NCBI GenBank assembly: GCA_947652805.1
Contig: CANTEM010000024.1
Coordinates: 1 to 11,441, forward strand
Direction: 5' to 3'
Length of the DNA stretch: 11,441 nucleotides
Source: an uncultured Clostridia bacterium
GTDB taxonomy: Bacteria; Bacillota; Clostridia; Oscillospirales; CAG-272
The notes under the pieces are model-generated. The model was not told where the DNA came from, did no database searches, and worked only from the letters and a program-made list of their open reading frames with translations. The position numbers and the translations under genes were made by a program. This document shows, piece after piece, positions 5,213 through 11,441 of the stretch; position 1 is the stretch's first letter; the number at the start of each line of letters is the position of its first letter.

Positions 5213-7039
5213 TTATACCTTCCGGATAGAAAATACCGTATATTCAAAGTCAGAAAATGCCTTCGGTACATCCAGTTCGATTTGCAGCAGTTCCTTGCCT
5301 GCGCAAACAGCGGCAGGGATATAAAAATCGTTATCTGCAAAGGCAGTCGCTTCATTATACCCCGGATTATACCAGTCGCCTACCGGCACACCGTCTACAG
5401 AAACGCCGGCAAGCTGAGGCGACAGGGTCTGATCATACAGACGGCGGATACATACGCCGTCATTCTCCGGCGCGATTGCTACAGTAAACCGAATTTTTCC
5501 CGCCTTATGTGCAAATCCGTCCTTTTGCAGAACAGGCGCTTTCCGTTCGCTTTCGATTTTGGCTGTGAGCGTAACTGCTTCGGCACTGTCACTGGTATAG
5601 CCGTGCTGAGCTCTGGATTGGGCGCTTCCCACATAGATAAAGTCCGTTTGGGTAAACAGACCCTCCGGCTGCCGATAAGACAGACACAGGCTGGAATAAT
5701 CGGAATAGGTCTGTCCCACGGCTCCGTGCTGGATAGACAGGCGGATGCCGTCTGCAAAGCTGATGGGCATATCATGGAGGAACCGGTAATATCCGGCGGG
5801 ATATTTGAAGGAGCCCTTCACCGTGCAGTCGTTCATCAAATATACATCGTTGATACAGCCTGCGACGGGGGAATCGTATTTTGTATTGGGCCAGTAGATC
5901 CCCAGATAGAAGTCCTCCGTACCGGTACCGTTGATCTGAGGGGTGCGGGCGCCGTTGATAAAGAAGTGTTCGTTGCCCTCGCAGTACTGTCCGCCGTGGC
6001 AGGTCTGCATTACGGCGATCACGTGACCACGACCGAAAAATTCTCCGATCAGCCAGTCGTCAAACAGTTCTGTAATCCCCTTGCGGAAATCCGCATGGAA
6101 ATATCCCGCTTCCTTCTTGGGATAGGCGTTCTCCTCTACCGCCAGCTTTAAGGTAAACTGGACCGGGGATTCCGTATCCAGATTGACAAGGGTGATATCC
6201 GCGCATTCCCAGAAGGGCATAGGCAGATACAGAGACATCACGATCTGATCCCCTTCCATGCCCACGTCCAGGGCATGGGTATGTACCTCCGTAAATCCGA
6301 AGGGCTGGGAGAACATGTGCAGCAGGGGCGCTGCCACCTGGGATATTTTTTCACCGTCCCAGGAAATGTCCACCTGAATTTTACTGAGATCCGCATCCTT
6401 CGGCGCGGTTACTGTAAAGGCTGTAATCACACCCGGCTGCTCCGCCTTGAATACATTGGTGTACATGGAGGTCAGCGTCAGTTCTTTTTCATATGTATAA
6501 GTTTTCTGCTCCGGTGCCTGTCCTGCAAATGCCCGCAGAAATGCTTCGCTTCTGCCGCCTACGGTGTTCATATCGGTATTATAATCAAACTTTTCATACA
6601 TGATATGATAATACACATTGTCCAGCTTGCCCACGGCCGTAATTTTCAAGCCCTTTTCAAAGGGAATCGGGATAAAGAAATTCCCCGCCCGGCAGTCCGC
6701 TTCATCATAGTGTCCCCGCTCCTCATAGGTGTTGCCCGCTCCGGACAGCTCCGGTATAGCATTATTGAAAAATCCGAACATGGTGGTCGTATACCGGGGA
6801 GTATCGCTGCCGTCAAAATAAAAAGAAACGGTAGTCTCCTCAGAGGCGTTTGCAACCCAGATACTTTTGATGCATCCCTTGCCGTGCTCATCAAAGAGTA
6901 CCATCGAGCCGTCTGGATCTTGATATAAAAACTGATTGAAATCCGCATTTTCCGCGTTCCGGTCAAAGCTGGACGCCTGCATTGCCCGTCTGTGGGGTTC
7001 CAGATACGGTAGTTCACTCAGCTTGTAGTAATCTCGCAT
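5213..7039 (-). CDS. DUF2961 / GH172-type glycoside hydrolase
   Basis: This 608-residue protein matches the DUF2961 family, now glycoside hydrolase family 172, whose studied members act on alpha-D-fructofuranosidic or D-arabinofuranosidic bonds. Visible hallmarks are the N-terminal FNQFLYQDPDGSMVLFDEHGKGCIKSIWVANA (35-64), then EGNEHFFINGARTPQINGTGTEDFY (354-378), which holds the conserved acidic residues E354, E357 and E375, and a C-terminal beta-rich segment with VDGVPVGDWYNPGYNEA (548-564). There is no signal peptide, so it is expected in the cytoplasm, acting on imported sugar. GGGAG lies 7 bases before ATG 7039. It is divergent from an MFS transporter, a likely partner. The 3' end has no clear terminator and runs up to the pflB promoter. 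The substrate cannot be read from the sequence. Confidence 0.88.
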   Translation of the reverse strand: MRDYYKLSELPYLEPHRRAMQASSFDRNAENADFNQFLYQDPDGSMVLFDEHGKGCIKSIWVANASEETTVSFYFDGSDTPRYTTTMFGFFNNAIPELSGAGNTYEERGHYDEADCRAGNFFIPIPFEKGLKITAVGKLDNVYYHIMYEKFDYNTDMNTVGGRSEAFLRAFAGQAPEQKTYTYEKELTLTSMYTNVFKAEQPGVITAFTVTAPKDADLSKIQVDISWDGEKISQVAAPLLHMFSQPFGFTEVHTHALDVGMEGDQIVMSLYLPMPFWECADITLVNLDTESPVQFTLKLAVEENAYPKKEAGYFHADFRKGITELFDDWLIGEFFGRGHVIAVMQTCHGGQYCEGNEHFFINGARTPQINGTGTEDFYLGIYWPNTKYDSPVAGCINDVYLMNDCTVKGSFKYPAGYYRFLHDMPISFADGIRLSIQHGAVGQTYSDYSSLCLSYRQPEGLFTQTDFIYVGSAQSRAQHGYTSDSAEAVTLTAKIESERKAPVLQKDGFAHKAGKIRFTVAIAPENDGVCIRRLYDQTLSPQLAGVSVDGVPVGDWYNPGYNEATAFADNDFYIPAAVCAGKELLQIELDVPKAFSDFEYTVFSIRKV

Positions 7040-7072
7040 GTTTGTTCTCCCAATTTAAAATGTATTGTTTTC

Positions 7073-7101
7073 ATTATATCGGACGAGGAGTGCAAAGTCA
7101 A
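7073..7101 (-). promoter_or_regulatory. GH172 gene promoter
   Basis: On the minus strand TTGACT (7101-7096) and a perfect TATAAT (7078-7073) are 17 bases apart, with a leader of about 27 bases. The stretch CATTGACTTTGCAC (7103-7090) is identical to the thuA promoter and keeps one TTGCAC half-site. The second half-site of the thuA dyad is absent here (CCGATA instead of GTGCAA). Confidence 0.8.
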
Positions 7102-7130
7102 TGTTTCTGCATTATATTTACAAAAGGCAG

Positions 7131-7158
7131 TTGATTTTTGGAGGGAATGTGCTAAAAT
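7131..7158 (+). promoter_or_regulatory. MFS transporter promoter
   Basis: TTGATT (7131-7136) and TAAAAT (7153-7158) are 16 bases apart, and TGC just before the -10 makes it an extended type. It lies back to back with the GH172 promoter, with 29 bases between the two -35 elements, so one bound regulator could affect both. Confidence 0.65.
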
Positions 7159-7208
7159 AAGGGAACTGAAATCCGCGCGTTCCTGCATAAACAAGGAGTT
7201 TTCTCGTT

Positions 7209-8441
7209 ATGATGCAAAATCCATCTGTTACAAAACTTGCATGTTATATGTCCAATGCCTCTATGGCTGCGGTTGCAAGCATATCGCCCCTGCTTTTTAT
7301 CACCTTCCATGATCTCTATGGAATCTCGTTTACCCTGCTGGGGCTTTTGGTGATGATCAACTTCTGCACGCAGCTATGTGTGGATTTACTGTTTTCCTTC
7401 TGTGCACATAGATTCCATATAGCAAAAATCGTACGATCCATGCCCCTTTTGACTATGCTGGGACTTTCAATCTACGGAGCCCTGCCGCCCCTGTTCCCGG
7501 AGCGGGCATATCTGTTTCTGGTCATGGGAACGGTGATCTTTTCTGCCGCCGCCGGACTTTCCGAGGTACTCATCAGCCCGGTGATCGCAGCACTTCCCTC
7601 CGACAATCCGGAACGGGATATGAGCCGTGCCCATTCTATATACGCCTGGGGCGTTGCGGCGGTGGTACTGCTGAGCACCCTGTATTTGCATCTGTTTGGC
7701 AGGGAGAGCTGGTATATTCTTGTATTTATCTGGATCAGCATACCGCTGACAGCTTTTATACTGTTCCTATGCGCGCAGATTCCAGAACTGCCGACTCAAA
7801 AGAGCAGCGCTGGAACGGCAAAGCTGTTTAAAAATCCAGTTTTAATATTGTGTATTCTCTGTATTTTTTTGGGAGGTGCCAGCGAAAATACCATGACCCA
7901 GTGGTGTTCCAGCTATCTTGAGTCAGCCTTGAGCATCCCCAAATTATGGGGCGACATTTTCGGCGTTGCGGTATTTGCTGTTATGCTTGGGCTGGGCAGA
8001 ACGCTGTATGGGAAATTTGGCAAAAATATTGCAAGATTTTTATTCCTTGGCTTTGCAGGCGCCTTTTTCTGCTACATAACGGCGGCAATTTCTCCGGTGC
8101 CTGCAATCGGCTTGCTTGCCTGTATCTTCACAGGCTTCTGCGTGTCCATGCTGTGGCCGGGAACCCTGATCTATACAGCCCAGGCAGTTCCAAATGCCAG
8201 CGTGGCTGTGTATGCTTTGCTCGCAGCAGGCGGCGATCTGGGCGGATCTATCGCACCGCAGCTGCTGGGCAGTATCACAGATGCAGTATCCCAAAGTGGC
8301 TGGGCGGCTGCCTTTGCAGGGAATCTGTCTCCTGAGCAGGTGGGATTTAAAACCGGCATGCTGATCGCCGCCCTGTTCCCCCTTGCCGGAACGGCGGTCG
8401 TGCTGGTTTTAAAGCGGACGATCCGGAAGAGGCAGGCGTAA
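7209..8441 (+). CDS. MFS transporter, sugar-type
   Basis: This 410-residue integral membrane protein has about 12 predicted helices in two six-helix halves (roughly residues 10-33, 38-62, 73-92, 99-127, 142-162, 168-188, then 210-225, 247-262, 275-295, 298-322, 333-355 and 380-402), with a short central loop (189-209, PTQKSSAGTAKLF). The segment GGASENTMTQWCSSYLE (222-238) resembles the sugar-linked branch of the major facilitator superfamily, near FucP-like proteins. The C-terminus ends in basic RTIRKRQA, as expected for a cytoplasmic tail. AAGGAG lies 10 bases before ATG 7209. The second ATG (7212) is less well placed. Divergent placement to the GH172 gene suggests it imports the substrate of that enzyme. 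The specificity is not readable from sequence, and a metabolite exporter cannot be excluded. Confidence 0.88.
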   Translation: MMQNPSVTKLACYMSNASMAAVASISPLLFITFHDLYGISFTLLGLLVMINFCTQLCVDLLFSFCAHRFHIAKIVRSMPLLTMLGLSIYGALPPLFPERAYLFLVMGTVIFSAAAGLSEVLISPVIAALPSDNPERDMSRAHSIYAWGVAAVVLLSTLYLHLFGRESWYILVFIWISIPLTAFILFLCAQIPELPTQKSSAGTAKLFKNPVLILCILCIFLGGASENTMTQWCSSYLESALSIPKLWGDIFGVAVFAVMLGLGRTLYGKFGKNIARFLFLGFAGAFFCYITAAISPVPAIGLLACIFTGFCVSMLWPGTLIYTAQAVPNASVAVYALLAAGGDLGGSIAPQLLGSITDAVSQSGWAAAFAGNLSPEQVGFKTGMLIAALFPLAGTAVVLVLKRTIRKRQA

Positions 8442-8460
8442 TCCCTCACACATTTATCAC

Positions 8461-8519
8461 ATGGATTCCATTGACTGAATCGCTCCAAATGTGATACAAT
8501 ATGTATGAATGGAATCCAT
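8461..8519. repeat. Inverted repeat bracketing the ktrB promoter
   Basis: ATGGATTCCATT (8461-8472) and AATGGAATCCAT (8508-8519) are exact 12-bp inverted copies. Each is itself nearly symmetrical (ATGGA-N-TCCAT). A second nested pair, ATCACAT (8456-8462) and ATGTGAT (8489-8495), is interleaved. One copy overlaps the -35 and the other lies at the start point. There is no T-run, so it is more likely an operator pair than a terminator. Confidence 0.6.
8471..8500 (+). promoter_or_regulatory. Promoter of the ktrB-ktrA-crp operon
   Basis: TTGACT (8471-8476) and TACAAT (8495-8500) are 18 bases apart, with TGA just before the -10 (extended type). The inferred start near 8507 lies downstream of an in-frame ATG at 8505, which supports the ATG at 8544 as the ktrB start. 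Confidence 0.7.
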
Positions 8520-8543
8520 CATTTGCATGAAAGAGGGCTTTTC

Positions 8544-9944
8544 ATGTTCGATAAAACCTTGAAAAAACGCACATTTCATTTGTCGGCCTCACAGACAATT
8601 ATGGCAGGCTTTGCCTGTATGATTTTCATTGGCGCGCTTCTATTGAACCTTCCGGCCGCCAGCCGGTCCGGTGAAAGCATCGGCTTTATCAACGCGTTGT
8701 TTACAGCAACCTCCGCCAACTGTGTTACGGGACTGATCGTTGTCAACACAATGGCACATTGGACCCTGTTCGGAAAGATCGTCATTCTTTTACTGATCCA
8801 GGTGGGCGGGCTTGGATTTATGACCCTAATCACCATTGCTATGGTTTTGGTTCGCCGCAAAATCTCCCTGAGAAGCCGGCAAACAATTCAGGCTTCTTTT
8901 AATCAGGATAGTATCGGCGGCATGGTGCGGCTGGTGCGGCGTGTGATTCTTGTAACCCTCTTTTTTGAAGGAATCGGCGCGCTTTTGTTAGCCCTTTCCT
9001 TTTGGATGGGCGGATCCATGTCTATTCCACGTGCTCTGGGACAAGGCGTATTCCACGCAATTTCTGCATTTTGCAATGCCGGATTTGACAATATCGGTCC
9101 GGAAGGTCTGATGCCGTTTCAACGAAATATTCCCGTTAATCTGATTATAATGGTGCTGATTGTGGGCGGCGGCATCGGGTTCACCGTCTGGGGAGAGCTT
9201 GTACAGCTGCTGCGCAGCAAAAAGCAGTCTCTGCGCATCCGTCTGCGCCGGATCAGTCTCCACAGCAAAATCGTTTTAGCCGTTACCGGCATACTGATCT
9301 TCGGCGGAGCGGTTTTCTTCCTAATTGTTGAATGGTCGAATCCCCGTACCCTGGGCAGCATGCCCGTATGGGAAAAGATACAGGCGTCCCTGTTTCAATC
9401 GGTAACCCTGCGCACCGCGGGATTCAATACGATCCCCCAGGACGGACTGACAGAAATTTCCCAGTTCTTTTCCTGTATCCTGATGCTGATTGGCGGATCG
9501 CCTGCCGGTACGGCAGGGGGAATCAAAACGGTGACTGTAGGCGTTATCATCGTTTCTATGATTTCCGTAATCCGCGGCAGAAACAAGGTAGAAGCCTTTG
9601 GACGTTCTCTCCCCCTGGATCTGCTGCAAAAAGCATTGAGCGTTGTTTCCATTATGCTGTCAGTGGTGTTTCTCTCCACCGTATTGCTGCATTTTACAGA
9701 ACTGAACAATCCTTATCCACACACGTTTTTAGACCTGCTGTTTGAAACCTGCTCGGCCGCCGGCACGGTAGGCGTAACCACAGGAATCACGCCGCACCTT
9801 TCCGACGCCGGAAAGATTGTTCTCATCATTTGTATGTATATCGGACGGCTCAGCCCGATTACAGTAGTAGTCGCATTGAATAAAAAACTGCGCGGAGGTG
9901 ACGACAGCATCGGACTGCCGTCAGAACGCGTGATTATCGGATAA
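8544..9944 (+). CDS. ktrB: TrkH/KtrB-type potassium channel subunit
   Basis: This 466-residue membrane protein is close to the usual KtrB length of about 450. It is the ion-conducting subunit of Ktr/Trk potassium uptake. The four pore-loop repeats with filter glycines are visible: TSANCVTGLIV (Gly 63), AFCNAGFDN (Gly 180), TLRTAGFNT (Gly 293) and AAGTVGVTTG (Gly 410). The gating loop of the third repeat, GGSPAGTAGGIKTVT (317-331), is intact, and the C-terminus is short and charged. The start is set at ATG 8544 because GAGGG lies six bases upstream. An in-frame ATG at 8505 would precede the inferred transcription start. The RCK-domain partner follows 26 bases later. The symbol is used because the length and partner fit Ktr. 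Trk and Ktr subfamilies are close, so the exact subfamily is an inference. Confidence 0.95.
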   Translation: MFDKTLKKRTFHLSASQTIMAGFACMIFIGALLLNLPAASRSGESIGFINALFTATSANCVTGLIVVNTMAHWTLFGKIVILLLIQVGGLGFMTLITIAMVLVRRKISLRSRQTIQASFNQDSIGGMVRLVRRVILVTLFFEGIGALLLALSFWMGGSMSIPRALGQGVFHAISAFCNAGFDNIGPEGLMPFQRNIPVNLIIMVLIVGGGIGFTVWGELVQLLRSKKQSLRIRLRRISLHSKIVLAVTGILIFGGAVFFLIVEWSNPRTLGSMPVWEKIQASLFQSVTLRTAGFNTIPQDGLTEISQFFSCILMLIGGSPAGTAGGIKTVTVGVIIVSMISVIRGRNKVEAFGRSLPLDLLQKALSVVSIMLSVVFLSTVLLHFTELNNPYPHTFLDLLFETCSAAGTVGVTTGITPHLSDAGKIVLIICMYIGRLSPITVVVALNKKLRGGDDSIGLPSERVIIG

Positions 9945-9970
9945 ACAGGCGGACAGAATTGGAGTTTACT

Positions 9971-10618
9971 ATGGGAAATAAAAAGAATAATAAAAACTTT
10001 GCAGTTTTGGGACTGGGGCACTTTGGTATGAGTATCATACAAACCCTTTCCGAACTGGATGTCAATATTTTGGCATGTGACCGGGATGAGACAAAATTGC
10101 AGCTTGCCACAGAATATGCCACCCATGTAGTTCGGGCGGATATTGCAGATGAAAATGCGCTGGAGCGTCTGGGGCTGGGCAATTTCGACGTGATTGTGCT
10201 TGCTGTGGGCAAGGATTTTGAAGCATCGCAAATTGCAACAATGATCGCAAAGGAAAACGGCGCCAAACATGTGATTGTAAAGGCACGGAACCTGCGACAG
10301 AAAAAAATCCTGGAGAGCATCGGCGCAGACGAAGTCGTTTTGCCGGAGCATGAAATCGGCGCAAAATTGGCACGCCGACTGGCAAGCCCCAACATAATGG
10401 ATATATTGGACGATTCCGAGTTCTACACAATTACAGAAATGCATCCTATGGAAGAATGGCTGCATCAGACGATTCTGGAATCGGATATCCGCCGCAAGCA
10501 TAATATCACAGTATTGGCAATCCGCCGGGGAGACAACTTTATTATCCCGGTTTCACCGGCTGAGGTACTAACGGAGCAGGATATTCTGATTGTTTTCAGC
10601 GAAAAAAAGCGAAAGTAA
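9971..10618 (+). CDS. ktrA: KtrA/TrkA-type potassium uptake regulatory subunit
   Basis: This 215-residue cytoplasmic protein has the single RCK_N plus RCK_C layout of KtrA, which forms an octameric ring beneath KtrB and gates it. The Rossmann glycine motif GLGHFG (14-19) follows strand FAVL, and acidic Asp 37 (ACDRDE) ends the second strand, as in nucleotide-binding RCK domains. RCK_C starts near residue 138 and ends with the typical EQDILIVFSEKK. In the family, ATP/ADP or NAD(H) bind RCK_N and cyclic di-AMP can bind RCK_C of KtrA. Neither is proven here. The start is ATG 9971 because GGAG lies six bases before it. A TTG at 9959 in the same frame has no such site. The next gene begins 31 bases after its stop. 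Confidence 0.95.
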   Translation: MGNKKNNKNFAVLGLGHFGMSIIQTLSELDVNILACDRDETKLQLATEYATHVVRADIADENALERLGLGNFDVIVLAVGKDFEASQIATMIAKENGAKHVIVKARNLRQKKILESIGADEVVLPEHEIGAKLARRLASPNIMDILDDSEFYTITEMHPMEEWLHQTILESDIRRKHNITVLAIRRGDNFIIPVSPAEVLTEQDILIVFSEKKRK

Positions 10619-10649
10619 CTGCGCTGCGGACACGGAGGGAAGAAGCATT

Positions 10650-11324
10650 ATGGAACAAACAAAGCTGACACTGCGGGATTTCTTTCCTTTTTGGGATCAG
10701 CTGGAGCCCCGGCACAGGGAGGAATTGACAAAATTTTGCGAGTTACAGCATTTTCGAAAAGGCGACCGGATCGAAACAAAAGATCGGCAATGTATGGGAT
10801 TGCTTTTGATTCAGACCGGGCAGCTGCGCGCGCTGATTTTGTCGGAAGGGGGAAAGGAGATCACCCTGTATCGGCTGTATGAGCGGGACATTTGCCTTTT
10901 TTCCGCCGCCTGCATCATGCGCAATATCCAGTTTGATATCCAAATCGAGGTTGAGGCAGATACGGACGCTTTTGTTCTTCCGCCTGTATTATATGATCGC
11001 CTGTCCCAGGAATCGGCACAAATGGCAAACTATACAAACGAGCTGATGGCGTCCCGTTTTTCCAATGTGATGTGGACGCTGGAACAGATATTATTCAAAA
11101 GTGTAGACAGCCGCCTGGCAGGCGCGCTGTTGGAGCGTGCCGCCGATGAGGGCACGACAGAATTGCATGTGACCCACGAATGGCTGGCGCGGGAATTGGG
11201 CACCGCTCGGGAAGTCATTACCCGTATGCTGAAATACTTTCGGGACGAGAGCTGGATTGCATTATCCAGAGGATGTGTGCGGCTGCTGAACGAGAAAAAG
11301 CTGCGTGAAATTGCAAATCAGTAG
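10650..11324 (+). CDS. Crp/Fnr-family transcriptional regulator
   Basis: This 224-residue protein has an N-terminal cyclic-nucleotide-binding-type beta barrel (about residues 25-110, including TGQLRALILSEGGKEITLYRLYERDICLFSAACIM), a long dimerisation helix (about 115-150) and a winged helix-turn-helix at 173-210 (THEWLARELGTAREVITRMLKYF). The recognition helix carries R187-E188-xxx-R192, matching the three base-contacting residues of E. coli CRP (R180, E181, R185). It lacks the N-terminal Cys cluster of Fe-S Fnr. Five Cys are scattered (30, 48, 82, 88, 209). The effector is unknown. Similar clostridial proteins often accompany anaerobic or nitrosative-stress genes. The start is ATG 10650, with GGAGGG ten bases upstream. 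It is the last gene of the potassium operon, and a matching palindrome lies just downstream. Confidence 0.93.
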   Translation: MEQTKLTLRDFFPFWDQLEPRHREELTKFCELQHFRKGDRIETKDRQCMGLLLIQTGQLRALILSEGGKEITLYRLYERDICLFSAACIMRNIQFDIQIEVEADTDAFVLPPVLYDRLSQESAQMANYTNELMASRFSNVMWTLEQILFKSVDSRLAGALLERAADEGTTELHVTHEWLARELGTAREVITRMLKYFRDESWIALSRGCVRLLNEKKLREIANQ

Positions 11325-11334
11325 AACATATGAA

Positions 11335-11380
11335 AAACTGTGACTAAGTCACAGTTTCGGCGAGGATATGATACTATAAT
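11335..11380 (+). promoter_or_regulatory. Palindrome plus promoter for a gene beyond the window
   Basis: AAACTGTGACT (11335-11345), a single A, and AGTCACAGTTT (11347-11357) form a perfect dyad with core TGTGA-N5-TCACA. A perfect -10 TATAAT follows at 11375-11380, with no acceptable -35 (CAGTTT at 17 bases). The inferred start near 11387 puts the dyad centre about 41 bases upstream, the position of class II activator sites for Crp/Fnr proteins. The leader that follows to 11441 contains a repeated GCGTCC (11405-11410, 11415-11420) and 8-bp arms AAATACAT/ATGTATTT (11387-11394, 11421-11428). No gene is visible before the edge. Confidence 0.6.
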
Positions 11381-11441
11381 AAATAAAAATACATTACAAT
11401 TGCGGCGTCCAAATGCGTCCATGTATTTACGAATGGCGGAA

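Noticed and set aside
5156..6151. Plus-strand open frame of about 331 codons
   Set aside because: It is antisense to the GH172 gene, shows no family motif, and begins inside the pflB promoter region.
8461..8519. Inverted repeat as terminator of the MFS gene
   Set aside because: There is no T-run after the second arm, and a good promoter lies between the arms.
8505..8543. Longer ktrB start at ATG 8505
   Set aside because: It lies at or before the inferred transcription start, within the inverted repeat, and has no ribosome site. ATG 8544 has GAGGG.
10590..10649. Longer start for the Crp/Fnr gene from TTG 10590
   Set aside because: It would overlap ktrA and add 20 residues without family similarity. 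ATG 10650 has GGAGGG ten bases before it.

Overview
The window looks like chromosome from an anaerobic, low-to-mid GC Firmicute, probably a gut-type clostridium. The evidence is the oxygen-sensitive glycyl-radical pyruvate formate-lyase with its radical-SAM activase, strong GGAGG-type ribosome binding sites, TTGACA/TATAAT-type promoters, a ZTP riboswitch with a terminator switch, and a clostridial-style Crp/Fnr protein. There are no rRNA or tRNA genes, insertion sequences or CRISPR arrays, and no gene-free stretch longer than 300 bases. I cannot name the species.

Left part (1-1019), minus strand: a MarR-family regulator is followed by the start of a gene that overlaps its 3' end and runs off the window. 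The regulator has a near-consensus promoter (TTGACA-17-TATACT) overlapped by palindromes, which suggests autoregulation. Upstream lie a 23-bp-arm hairpin, a terminator facing the opposite way, and a gene for an odd protein with 19 Cys and 19 Arg in 101 residues.

Middle (1139-8441): a ThuA-like gene (plus) converges on the pflB-pflA pair (minus) across a perfect 17-bp bidirectional terminator. The pflBA leader carries what I read as a ZTP (pfl-motif) riboswitch followed by an intrinsic terminator, so formate production would respond to shortage of 10-formyl-tetrahydrofolate. Upstream is a GH172/DUF2961-type glycosidase without a signal peptide (minus), divergent from an MFS transporter (plus). 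This suggests import of an oligosaccharide followed by cytoplasmic cleavage. The thuA and GH172 promoters share the 14-mer CATTGACTTTGCAC at the same position, so the two genes may be co-regulated.

Right part (8461-11441), plus strand: a three-gene operon encodes KtrB-type and KtrA-type potassium uptake subunits and a Crp/Fnr-family regulator. Its promoter is bracketed by a 12-bp inverted repeat. Just after the regulator lies a near-perfect palindrome (TGTGA-N5-TCACA core), centred about 41 bases before the inferred start of a further promoter that has a good -10 and no good -35. This looks like a target site of the regulator itself, driving a gene beyond the window.
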